A stretch of DNA of 64,000 nt from Viola odorata (Eukaryota > Streptophyta > Magnoliopsida > Malpighiales > Violaceae), in NCBI GenBank assembly GCA_963691705.1, contig OY829539.1, forward strand, positions 8,248,501 to 8,312,500. The letters run 5' to 3'. Of this stretch, positions 50,701-62,964 are shown piece by piece; position 1 is the first letter of the stretch; each line of letters opens with the position of its first letter. The notes under the pieces were generated by a model. The model did no database searches. It worked only from the letters and a program-made list of their open reading frames with translations, and was not told the DNA's origin. Both the position numbers and the translations under genes were made by a program.

Positions 50701-53700
50701 TGTGGGGATATTTGATTACATGTATTTTATGCATGTTTTTCCTTCCATTCTTACCTCGATTTAGGCCTTGATACTACTAATTCGCTCGTGTTTCCATCTT
50801 TATCGCAGATCAAGGCCAAGAAGCAGAAATGTGCTAAAAGACATACTTTCTGGGCAATTTCAGAAGAGTTTAAGCTTCAAGACTAGCGTCGAGACCATAG
50901 ACACCAATTTCTCCATGTACTAATGTACTCGGATTGATATGCAAACTCTATTTTTGTGCTGTGTTATCTGCATTTTGAGTGACTAAACATATAGCCTTGT
51001 TTGCCAGCGAGTGAGTAAACACATATCTGGTGAGGGCTGCTCGTGACTAGGCCTGATGTGGAAAAGTTCTACCTTTGGGGTCGGTATCCCAATGCTTTAA
51101 TGCAGGTGTGCATCTAGGCAGGAAGCGCCTTATCGAGACCTTGATAATTAACGGGTTTGATCATTCCAAAGCTTTGGTTGTTTGTGTTCATGTTTTGGGA
51201 CTGTTTTTTATTTTGTGAATGCTCAAGGGCGAGCATTGGGCAGTGTGGGGATATTTGATTACATGTATTTTATGCATGTTTTTCCTTCCATTCTTAACTC
51301 GATTTAGGCCTTGATACTACTAATTCGCTCGTGTTTCCATCTTTATCGCAGATCAAGGCCAAGAAGGAGAAATGTGCGAAAAGACATACTTTCTGGGCAA
51401 TTTCAGAAGAGTTTAAGCTTCAAGACTAGCGTCGAGGCCATAGACACCAATTTCTCCATGTACTAATGTACTCGGATTGATATACAAACTCTATTTTTGT
51501 GCTGTGTTATCTGCATTTTGAGTGACTAAACATATAGGCTTGTTTGTGAGCGAGTGAGTAAATACATATCTGGTGAGGGCTGCTCGTGACTAGGCCTGAT
51601 GTGGAAAAGTTCTACCTTTGGGGCCGGTATCCCAATCCTTTAATGCAGGTGTGCATCTAGGCAGGAAGGGCCTTATCGAGACCTGGACAATTGACGGGTT
51701 TGATCATTCCAGTGCTTTGGTTGTTTGTGTTCATGTTTTGGTACTGTTTTTAATTTTGTGAATGCTCAAGGGCGAGCATTGGCCAGTGTGGGGATATTTG
51801 ATTACATGTATTTTATGCATGTTTTCCTTCCATTCTTACCTCGATTTAGGCCTTGATACTACTAATTCGCTCGTGTTTCCATCTTTATCGCAGATCAAGG
51901 CCAAGAAGCAGAAATGTGCTAAAATACATACTTTCTGGGCAATTTCAGAAGAGTTTAAGCTTCAAGACTAGCGTCGAGACCATAGACACCAATTTCTCCA
52001 TGTACTAATGTACTCGGATTGATATGCAAACTCTATTTTTGTGCTGTGTTATCTGTATTTTGAGTGACTAAACATATAGCCTTGTTTGCGAGCGAGTGAG
52101 TAAACACATATCTGGTGAGGGCTGCTCGTGACTAGGCCTGATGTGGAAAAGTTCTACCTTTGGGGTCGGTATCCCAATCCTTTAATGCAGGTGTGCATCT
52201 AGGCTGGAAGCGCCTTATCGAGACCTGGACAATTGACGGGTTTGATCATTCCAGTGCTTTGGTTGTTTGTGTTCATGTTTTGTTACTGTTTTTAATTTTG
52301 TGAATGCTCAAGGGCGAGCATTGGGCAGTGTGGGGATATTTGATTACATGTATTTTATGCATGTTTTTCCTTCCATTCTTACCTCGATTTAGGCCTTGAT
52401 ACTACTAATTCGCTCGTGTTTCCATCTTTATCGCAGATCAAGGCCAAGAAGCAGAAATGTGCTAAAAGACATACTTTCTGGGCAATTTCAGAAGAGTTTA
52501 AGCTTCAAGACTAGCGTCGAGACCATAGACACCAATTTCTCCATGTACTAATGTACTCGGATTGATATGCAAACTCTATTTTTGTGCTGTGTTATCTGCA
52601 TTTTGAGTGACTAAACATATAGCCTTGTTTGCCAGCGAGTGAGTAAACACATATCTGGTGAGGGCTGCTCGTGACTAGGCCTGATGTGGAAAAGTTCTAC
52701 CTTTGGGGTCGCTATCCCAATGCTTTAATGCAGGTGTGCATCTAGGCAGGAAGCGCCTTATCGAGACCTTGATAATTAACGGGTTTGATCATTCCAAAGC
52801 TTTGGTTGTTTGTGTTCATGTTTTGGGACTGTTTTTTATTTTGTGAATGCTCAAGGGCGAGCATTGGGCAGTGTGGGGATATTTGATTACATGTTTTTTA
52901 TGCATGTTTTTCCTTCCATTCTTACCTCGATTTAGGCCTTGATACTACTAATTCGCTCGTGTTTCCATCTTTATCGCAGATCAAGGCCAAGAAGCAGAAA
53001 TGTGCTAAAAGACATACTTTCTGGGCAATTTCAGAAGAGTTTAAGCTTCAAGACTAGCGTCGAGACCATAGACACTAATTTCTCCATGTACTAATGTACT
53101 CGGATTGATATGCAAACTCTATTTTTGTGCTGTGTTATCTGCATTTTGAGTGACTAAACATATAGCCTTGTTTGCCAGCGAGTGAGTAAACACATATCTG
53201 CTGAGGGCTGCTCGTGACTAGGCCTGATGTGGAAAAGTTCTACCTTTGGGGTCGGTATCCCAATGCTTTAATGCAGGTGTGCATCTAGGCAGGAAGCGCC
53301 TTATCGAGACCTTGATAATTAACGGGTTTGATCATTCCAAAGCTTTGGTTGTTTGTGTTCATGTTTTGGGACTGTTTTTTATTTTGTGAATGCTCAAGGG
53401 CGAGCATTGGACAGTGTGGGGATATTTGATTACATGTATTTTATGCATGTTTTTCCTTCCATTCTTACCTCGATTTAGGCCTTGATACTACTAATTCGCT
53501 CGTGTTTCCATCTTTATCGCAGATCAAGGCCAAGAAGCAGAAATGTGCTAAAAGACATACTTTCTGGGCAATTTCAGAAGAGTTTAAGCTTCAAGACTAG
53601 CGTCGAGACCATAGACACTAATTTCTCCATGTACTAATGTACTCGGATTGATATGCAAACTCTATTTTTTTGCTGTGTTATCTGCATTTTGAGTGACTAA

Positions 53701-54821
53701 ACATATAGCCTTGTTTGCCAGCGAGTGAGTAAACACATATCTGCTGAGGGCTGCTCGTGACTAGGCCTGATGTGGAAAAGTTCTACCTTTGGGGTCGGTA
53801 TCCCAATGCTTTAATGCAGGTCTGCATCTAGGCAGGAAGCGCCTTATCGAGACCTTGATAATTAACGGGTTTGATCATTCCAAAGCTTTGGTTGTTTGTG
53901 TTCATGTTTTGGGACTGTTTTTTATTTTGTGAATGCTCAAGGGCGAGCATTGGGCAGTGTGGGGATATTTGATTACATGTATTTTATGCATGTTTTTCCT
54001 TCCATTCTTAACTCGATTTAGGCCTTGATACTACTAATTCGCTCGTGTTTCCATCTTTATCGCAGATCAAGGCCAAGAAGCAGAAATGTGCTAAAAGACA
54101 TACTTTCTGGGCAATTTCAGAAGAGTTTAAGCTTCAAGACTAGCGTCGAGACCATAGACACCAATTTCTCCATGTACTAATGTACTCGGATTGATATGCA
54201 AACTCTATTTTTGTGCTGTGTTATCTGCATTTTGAGTGACTAAACATATAGCCTTGTTTGCCAGCGAGTGAATAAACACATATCTGGTGAGGGCTGCTCG
54301 TGACTAGGCCTGATGTGGAAAAGTTCTACCTTTGGGGTCGGTATCCCAATCCTTTAATGCAGGTGTGCATCTAGGCAGGAAGCGCCTTATCGAGACCTGG
54401 ACAATTGACGGGTTTGATCATTCCAGTGCTTTGGTTGTTTGTGTTCATGTTTTGGTACTGTTTTTAATTTTGTGAATGCTGAAGGGCGGGCATTGGGCAG
54501 TGTGGGGATATTTGATTACATGTATTTTATGCATGTTTTTCCTTCCATTCTTACCTCGATTTAGGCCTTGATACTACTAATTCGCTCGTGTTTCCATCTT
54601 TATCGCAGATCAAGGCCAAGAAGCAGAAATGTGCTAAAAGACATACTTTCTGGGCAATTTCAGAAGAGTTTAAGCTTCAAGACTAGCGTCGAGACCATAG
54701 ACACCAATTTCTCCATGTACTAATGTACTCGGATTGATATACAAACTCTATTTTTGTGCTGTGTTATCTGCATTTTGAGTGACTAAACATATAGGCTTGT
54801 TTGCGAGCGAGTGAGTAAATA
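47765..54821 (+). repeat. N-rich block (monomers 89-101)
   Basis: Order E-F2-N2-N-I-J-N-I-J-N/F2-N2-N-K. Starts: 47765, 48308, 48851, 49394, 49937, 50479, 51022, 51565, 52107, 52650, 53193, 53736, 54279. N2 denotes N with AAGCAG and CACTAATTTC. The N-I-J trimer occurs twice, 49394-51021 and 51022-52649, 1628 bp apart. It contains many private changes: ATTAATGGG at 49524, TTTGTGAGCG at 51547, GAAGGGCC near 51667, GTCGCTATCC near 52711, TTGGACAG near 53410 and CAGGTCTGC near 53822. Confidence 0.8.
52650..53192 (+). repeat. N/F2 hybrid monomer (98)
   Basis: The N patch is followed by F2's TGTTTTTTATG near 52890, AAGCAG and CACTAATTTC. A private GTCGCTATCC is near 52711. The breakpoint lies between about 52850 and 52890. 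Confidence 0.8.
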
Positions 54822-57800
54822 CATATCTGGTGAGGGCTGCTCGTGACTAGGCCTGATGTGGAAAAGTTCTACCTTTGGGGCCGGTATCCCAATGCTTTAA
54901 TGCAGGTGTGCATCTAGGCAGGAAGCGCCTTATCGAGACCTGGACAATTGACAGGTTTGATCATTCCAGTGCTTTGGTTGTTTGTGTTCATGTTTTGGTA
55001 CTGTTTTTAATTTTGTGAATGCTCATGGGCGACCATTGGGCAGTGTGGGGATATTTGATTACATGTATTTTATGCATGTTTTTCCTTCCATTCTTACCTC
55101 GATTTAGGCCTTGATACTACTAATTCGCTCGTGTTTCCATCTTTATCGCAGATCAAGGCCAAGAAGGAGAAATGTGCGAAAAGACATACTTTCTGGGCAA
55201 TTTCAGAAGAGTTTAAGCTTCAAGACTAGCGTCGAGACCATAGACACCAATTTCTCCATGTACTAATGTACTCGGATTGATATGCAAACTCTATTTTTGT
55301 GCTGTGTTATCTGCATTTTGAGTGACTAAACATATAGCCTTGTTTGCGAGCGAGTGAGTAAACACATATTTGGTGAGGGCTGCTCGTGACTAGGCCTGAT
55401 GTGGAAAAGTTCTACCTTTGGGGTCGGTATCCCAATGCTTTAATGCAGGTGTGCATCTAGGCAGGAAGCGCCTTATCGAGACCTGGACAATTGACGGGTT
55501 TGATCATTCCAGTGCTTTGGTTGTTTGTGTTCATGTTTTGGTACTGTTTTTAATTTTGTGAATGCTCAAGGGCGAGCATTGGGCAGTGTGGGGATATTTG
55601 ATTACATGTTTTTTATGCATGTTTTTCCTTCCATTCTTACCTCGATTTAGGCCTTGATACTACTAATTCGCTCGTGTTTCCATCTTTATCGCAGATCAAG
55701 GCCAAGAAGCAGAAATGTGCTAAAAGACATACTTTCTGGGCAATTTCAGAAGAGTTTAAGCTTCAAGACTAGCGTCGAGACCATAGACACTAATTTCTCC
55801 ATGTACTAATGTACTCGGATTGATATGCAAACTCTATTTTTGTGCTGTGTTATCTGCATTTTGAGTGACTAAACATATAGCCTTGTTTGCCAGCGAGTGA
55901 GTAAGCACATATCTGCTGAGGGCTGCTCGTGACTAGGCCTGATGTGGAAAAGTTCTACCTTTGGGGTCGGTATCCCAATGCTTTAATGCAGGTGTGCATC
56001 TAGGCAGGAAGCGCCTTATCGAGACCTTGATAATTAACGGGTTTGATCATTCCAAAGCTTTGGTTGTTTGTGTTCATGTTTTGGGACTGTTTTTTATTTT
56101 GTGAATGCTCAAGGGCGAGCATTGGGCAGTGTGGGGATATTTGATTACATGTATTTTATGCATGTTTTTCCTTCCATTCTTACCTCGATTTAGGCCTTGA
56201 TACTACTAATTCGCTCGTGTTTCCATCTTTATCGCAGATCAAGGCCAAGAAGCAGAAATGTGCTAAAAGACATACTTTCTGGGCAATTTCAGAAGAGTTT
56301 AAGCTTCAAGACTAGCGTCGAGACCATAGACACTAATTTCTCCATGTACTAATGTACTCGGATTGATATGCAAACTCTATTTTTGTGCTGTGTTATCTGC
56401 ATTTTGAGTGACTAAACATATAGCCTTGTTTGCCAGCGAGTGAGTAAACACATATCTGCTGAGGGCTGCTCGTGACTAGGCCTGATGTGGAAAAGTTCTA
56501 CCTTTGGGGTCGGTATCCCAATGCTTTAATGCAGGTGTGCATCTAGGCAGGAAGCGCCTTATCGAGACCTTGATAATTAACGGGTTTGATCATTCCAAAG
56601 CTTTGGTTGTTTGTGTTCATGTTTTGGGACTGTTTTTTATTTTGTGAATGCTCAAGGGCGAGCATTGGGCAGTGTGGGGATATTTGATTACATGTATTTT
56701 ATGCATGTTTTTCCTTCCATTCTTAACTCGATTTAGGCCTTGATACTACTAATTCGCTCGTGTTTCCATCTTTATCGCAGATCAAGGCCAAGAAGGAGAA
56801 ATGTGCGAAAAGACATACTTTCTGGGCAATTTCAGAAGAGTTTAAGCTTCAAGACTAGCGTCGAGGCCATAGACACCAATTTCTCCATGTACTAATGTAC
56901 TCGGATTGATATACAAACTCTATTTTTGTGCTGTGTTATCTGCATTTTGAGTGACTAAACATATAGGCTTGTTTGCGAGCGAGTGAGTAAATACATATCT
57001 GGTGAGGGCTGCTCGTGACTAGGCCTGATGTGGAAAAGTTCTACCTTTGGGGCCGGTATCCCAATCCTTTAATGCAGGTGTGCATCTAGGCAGGAAGCGC
57101 CTTATCGAGACCTGGACAATTGACGGGTTTGATCATTCCAGTGCTTTGGTTGTTTGTGTTCATGTTTTGTTACTGTTTTTAATTTTGTGAATGCTCAAGG
57201 GCGAGCATTGGCCAGTGTGGGGATATTTGATTACATGTATTTTATGCATGTTTTCCTTCCATTCTTACCTCGATTTAGGCCTTGATACTACTAATTCGCT
57301 CGTGTTTCCATCTTTATCGCAGATCAAGGCCAAGAAGCAGAAATGTGCTAAAATACATACTTTCTGGGTAATTTCAGAAGAGTTTAAGCTTCAAGACTAG
57401 CGTCGAGACCATAGACACCAATTTCTCCATGTACTAATGTACTCGGATTGATATGCAAACTCTATTTTTGTGCTGTGTTATCTGTATTTTGAGTGACTAA
57501 ACATATAGCCTTGTTTGCCAGCGAGTGAGTAAACACATATCTGGTGAGGGCTGCTCGTGACTAGGCCTGATGTGGAAAAGTTCTACCTTTGGGGTCGGTA
57601 TCCCAATCCTTTAATGCAGGTGTGCATCTAGGCTGGAAGCGCCTTATCGAGACCTGGACAATTGACGGGTTTGATCATTCCAGTGCTTTGGTTGTTTGTG
57701 TTCATGTTTTGGTACTGTTTTTAATTTTTTGAATGCTCAAGGGCGAGCATTGGGCAGTGTGGGGATATTTGATTACATGTATTTTATGCATGTTTTTCCT

Positions 57801-60792
57801 TCCATTCTTACCTCGATTTAGGCCTTGATACTACTAATTCGCTCGTGTTTCCATCTTTATCGCAGATCAAGGCCAAGAAGCAGAAATGTGCTAAAAGACA
57901 TACTTTCTGGGCAATTTCAGAAGAGTTTAAGCTTCAAGACTAGCGTCGAGACCATAGACACCAATTTCTCCATGTACTAATGTACTCGGATTGATATGCA
58001 AACTCTATTTTTGTGCTGTGTTATCTGCATTTTGAGTGACTAAACATATAGCCTTGTTTGCCAGCGAGTGAGTAAACACATATCTGGTGAGGGCTGCTCG
58101 TGACTAGGCCTGATGTGGAAAAGTTCTACCTTTGGGGTCGGTATCCCAATGCTTTAATGCAGGTGTGCATCTAGGCAGGAAGCGCCTTATCGAGACCTTG
58201 ATAATTAACGGGTTTGATCATTCCAAAGCTTTGGTTGTTTGTGTTCATGTTTTGGGACTGTTTTTTATTTTGTGAATGCTCAAGGGCGAGCATTGGGCAG
58301 TGTGGGGATATTTGATTACATGTATTTTATGCATGTTTTTCCTTCCATTCTTACCTCGATTTAGGCCTTGATACTACTAATTCGCTCGTGTTTCCATCTT
58401 TATCGCAGATCAAGGCCAAGAAGCAGAAATGTGCTAAAAGACATACTTTCTGGGCAATTTCAGAAGAGTTTAAGCTTCAAGACTAGCGTCGAGACCATAG
58501 ACACTAATTTCTCCATGTACTAATGTACTCGGATTGATATGCAAACTCTATTTTTGTGCTGTGTTATCTGCATTTTGAGTGACTAAACATATAGCCTTGT
58601 TTGCCAGCGAGTGAGTAAACACATATCTGCTGAGGGCTGCTCGTGACTAGGCCTGATGTGGAAAAGTTCTACCTTTGGGGTCGGTATCCCAATGCTTTAA
58701 TGCAGGTGTGCATCTAGGCAGGAAGCGCCTTATCGAGACCTTGATAATTAACGGGTTTGATCATTCCAAAGCTTTGGTTGTTTGTGTTCATGTTTTGGGA
58801 CTGTTTTTTATTTTGTGAATGCTCAAGGACGAGCATTGGGCAGTGTGGGGATATTTGATTACATGTATTTTATGCATGTTTTTCCTTCCATTCTTAACTC
58901 GATTTAGGCCTTGATACTACTAATTCGCTCGTGTTTCCATCTTTATCGCAGATCAAGGCCAAGAAGGAGAAATGTGCGAAAAGACATACTTTCTGGGCAA
59001 TTTCAGAAGAGTTTAAGCTTCAAGACTAGCGTCGAGGCCATAGACACCAATTTCTCCATGTACTAATGTACTCGGATTGATATACAAACTCTATTTTTGT
59101 GCTGTGTTATCTGCATTTTGAGTGACTAAACATATAGGCTTGTTTGCGAGCGAGTGAGTAAATACATATCTGGTGAGGGCTGCTCGTGACTAGGCCTGAT
59201 GTGGAAAAGTTCTACCTTTGGGGCCGGTATCCCAATCCTTTAATGCAGGTGTGCATCTAGGCAGGAAGCGCCTTATCGAGACCTGGACAATTGACGGGTT
59301 TGATCATTCCAGTGCTTTGGTTGTTTGTGTTCATGTTTTGGTACTGTTTTTAATTTTGTGAATGCTCAAGGGCGAGCATTGGCCAGTGTGGGGATATTTG
59401 ATTACATGTATTTTATGCATGTTTTCCTTCCATTCTTACCTCGATTTAGGCCTTGATACTACTAATTCGCTCGTGTTTCCATCTTTATCGCAGATCAAGG
59501 CCAAGAAGCAGAAATGTGCTAAAATACATACTTTCTGGGCAATTTCAGAAGAGTTTAAGCTTCAAGACTAGCGTCGAGACCATAGACACCAATTTCTCCA
59601 TGTACTAATGTACTCGGATTGATATGCAAACTCTATTTTTGTGCTGTGTTATCTGTATTTTGAGTGACTAAACATATAGCCTTGTTTGCGAGCGAGTGAG
59701 TAAACACATATCTGGTGAGGGCTGCTCGTGACTAGGCCTGATGTGGAAAAGTTCTACCTTTGGGGTCGGTATCCCAATCCTTTAATGCAGGTGTGCATCT
59801 AGGCTGGAAGCGCCTTATCGAGACCTGGACAATTGACGGGTTTGATCATTCCAGTGCTTTGGTTGTTTGTGTTCATGTTTTGGTACTGTTTTTAATTTTG
59901 TGAATGCTCAAGGGCGAGCATTGGGCAGTGTGGGGATATTTGATTACATGTATTTTATGCATGTTTTTCCTTCCATTCTTACCTCGATTTAGGCCTTGAT
60001 ACTACTAATTCGCTCGTGTTTCCATCTTTATCGCAGATCAAGGCCAAGAAGCAGAAATGTGCTAAAAGACATACTTTCTGGGCAATTTCAGAAGAGTTTA
60101 AGCTTCAAGACTAGCGTCGAGACCATAGACACCAATTTCTCCATGTACTAATGTACTCGGATTGATATGCAAACTCTATTTTTGTGCTGTGTTATCTGCA
60201 TTTTGAGTGACTAAACATATAGCCTTGTTTGCCAGCGAGTGAGTAAACACATATCTGGTGAGGGCTGCTCGTGACTAGGCCTGATGTGGAAAAGTTCTAC
60301 CTTTGGGGTCGGTATCCCAATCCTTTAATGCAGGTGTGCATCTAGGCAGGAAGCGCCTTATCGAGACCTGGACAATTGACGGGTTTGATCATTCCAGTGC
60401 TTTGGTTGTTTGTGTTCATGTTTTGGTACTGTTTTTAATTTTGTGAATGCTGAAGGGCGGGCATTGGGCAGTGTGGGGATATTTGATTACATGTATTTTA
60501 TGCATGTTTTTCCTTCCATTCTTACCTCGATTTAGGCCTTGATACTACTAATTCGCTCGTGTTTCCATCTTTATCGCAGATCAAGGCCAAGAAGGAGAAA
60601 TGTGCGAAAAGACATACTTTCTGGGCAATTTCAGAAGAGTTTAAGCTTCAAGACTAGCGTCGAGACCATAGACACCAATTTCTCCATGTACTAATGTACT
60701 CGGATTGATATACAAACTCTATTTTTGTGCTGTGTTATCTGCATTTTGAGTGACTAAACATATAAGCTTGTTTGCGAGCGAGTGAGTAAATA
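54822..60792 (+). repeat. Block E-F2-(N2-N-I-J)x2-H (monomers 102-112)
   Basis: Starts: 54822, 55365, 55908, 56451, 56994, 57536, 58079, 58622, 59165, 59707, 60250. The tetramer N2-N-I-J occurs at 55908-58078 and 58079-60249, an offset of 2171 bp (4 x 543 minus one T4). Monomer 106 has a Val codon in place of Ala in the last open segment (GGGTAATT, near 57368) and TTTTGTTACTG. Monomer 107 has ATTTTTTGAATG. Confidence 0.82.
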
Positions 60793-61335
60793 CATATCTG
60801 GTGAGGGCTGCTCGTGACTAGGCCTGATGTGGAAAAGTTCTACCTTTGGGGTCGGTATCCCAATCCTTTAATGCAGGTGTGCATCTAGGCAGGAAGCGCC
60901 TTATCGAGACCTGGACAATTGACGGGTTTGATCATTCCAGTGCTTTGGTTGTTTGTGTTCATGTTTTGGTACTGTTTTTAATTTTGTGAATGCTCATGGG
61001 CGAGCATTGGGCAGTGTGGGGATATTTGATTACATGTTTTTTATGCATGTTTTTCCTTCCATTCTTACCTCGATTTAGGCCTTGATACTACTAATTCGCT
61101 CGTGTTTCCATCTTTATCGCAGATCAAGGCCAAGAAGCAGAAATGTGCTAAAAGACATACTTTCTGGGCAATTTCAGAAGAGTTTAAGCTTCAAGACTAG
61201 CGTCGAGACCATAGACACTAATTTCTCCATGTACTAATGTACTCGGATTGATATGCAAACTCTATTTTTGTGCTGTGTTATCTGCATTTTGAGTGACTAA
61301 ACATATAGCCTTGTTTGCCAGCGAGTGAGTAAACA
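60793..61335 (+). repeat. E/F2-like hybrid monomer (113)
   Basis: Its start resembles the G/I/H group (CAATCCTTT), then GCTCATGGGCGAGCATT combines E's CATGGG with the non-E GAGCATT, and it ends as F2 (TGTTTTTTATG, CACTAATTTC). The mixed motif is unique in the window. It suggests a short conversion tract or a recurrent mutation. Confidence 0.72.
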
Positions 61336-61878
61336 CATATCTGCTGAGGGCTGCTCGTGACTAGGCCTGATGTGGAAAAGTTCTACCTTTGGGGTCGGTA
61401 TCCCAATGCTTTAATGCAGGTGTGCATCTAGGCAGGAAGCGCCTTATCGAGACCTTGATAATTAACGGGTTTGATCATTCCAAAGCTTTGGTTGTTTGTG
61501 TTCATGTTTTGGGACTGTTTTTTATTTTGTGAATGCTCAAGGGCGAGCATTGGGCAGTGTGGGGATATTTGATTACATGTATTTTATGCATGTTTTTCCT
61601 TCCATTCTTAACTCGATTTAGGCCTTGATACTACTAATTCGCTCGTGTTTCCATCTTTATCGCAGATCAAGGCCAAGAAGGAGAAATGTGCGAAAAGACA
61701 TACTTTCTGGGCAATTTCAGAAGAGTTTAAGCTTCAAGACTAGCGTCGAGGCCATAGACACCAATTTCTCCATGTACTAATGTACTCGGATTGATATACA
61801 AACTCTATTTTTGTGCTGTGTTATCTGCATTTTGAGTGACTAAACATATAGGCTTGTTTGCGAGCGAGTGAGTAAATA

Positions 61879-62964
61879 CATATCTGGTGAGGGCTGCTCG
61901 TGACTAGGCCTGATGTGGAAAAGTTCTACCTTTGGGGCCGGTATCCCAATCCTTTAATGCAGGTGTGCATCTAGGCAGGAAGCGCCTTATCGAGACCTGG
62001 ACAATTGACGGGTTTGATCATTCCAGTGCTTTGGTTGTTTGTGTTCATGTTTTGGTACTGTTTTTAATTTTGTGAATGCTCAAGGGCGAGCATTGGCCAG
62101 TGTGGGGATATTTGATTACATGTATTTTATGCATGTTTTTCCTTCCATTCTTAACTCGATTTAGGCCTTGATACTACTAATTCGCTCGTGTTTCCATCTT
62201 TATCGCAGATCAAGGCCAAGAAGGAGAAATGTGCGAAAAGACATACTTTCTGGGCAATTTCAGAAGAGTTTAAGCTTCAAGACTAGCGTCGAGGCCATAG
62301 ACACCAATTTCTCCATGTACTAATGTACTCGGATTGATATACAAACTCTATTTTTGTGCTGTGTTATCTGCATTTTGAGTGACTAAACATATAGGCTTGT
62401 TTGCGAGCGAGTGAGTAAATACATATCTGGTGAGGGCTGCTCGTGACTAGGCCTGATGTGGAAAAGTTCTACCTTTGGGGCCGGTATCCCAATCCTTTAA
62501 TGCAGGTGTGCATCTAGGCAGGAAGCGCCTTATCGAGACCTGGACAATTGACGGGTTTGATCATTCCAGTGCTTTGGTTGTTTGTGTTCATGTTTTGGTA
62601 CTGTTTTTAATTTTGTGAATGCTCAAGGGCGAGCATTGGCCAGTGTGGGGATATTTGATTACATGTATTTTATGCATGTTTTTCCTTCCATTCTTAACTC
62701 GATTTAGGCCTTGATACTACTAATTCGCTCGTGTTTCCATCTTTATCGCAGATCAAGGCCAAGAAGGAGAAATGTGCGAAAAGACATACTTTCTGGGCAA
62801 TTTCAGAAGAGTTTAAGCTTCAAGACTAGCGTCGAGGCCATAGACACCAATTTCTCCATGTACTAATGTACTCGGATTGATATACAAACTCTATTTTTGT
62901 GCTGTGTTATCTGCATTTTGAGTGACTAAACATATAGGCTTGTTTGCGAGCGAGTGAGTAAATA
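61879..62964 (+). repeat. Two identical G/N hybrid monomers (115 and 116)
   Basis: Both copies (61879-62421 and 62422-62964) begin as G (GGGGCCGGT, CAATCCTTT, ATTGGCCAG) and then switch to the 3' part of N (T5, CTTAACTCG, AAGGAG, CGAGGCC, GATATAC, ATAGGCTTG). ATTGGCCAG with T5 occurs nowhere else in the window. I find no difference between the two copies, so this is a very recent single-monomer duplication of a recombinant. Confidence 0.88.
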
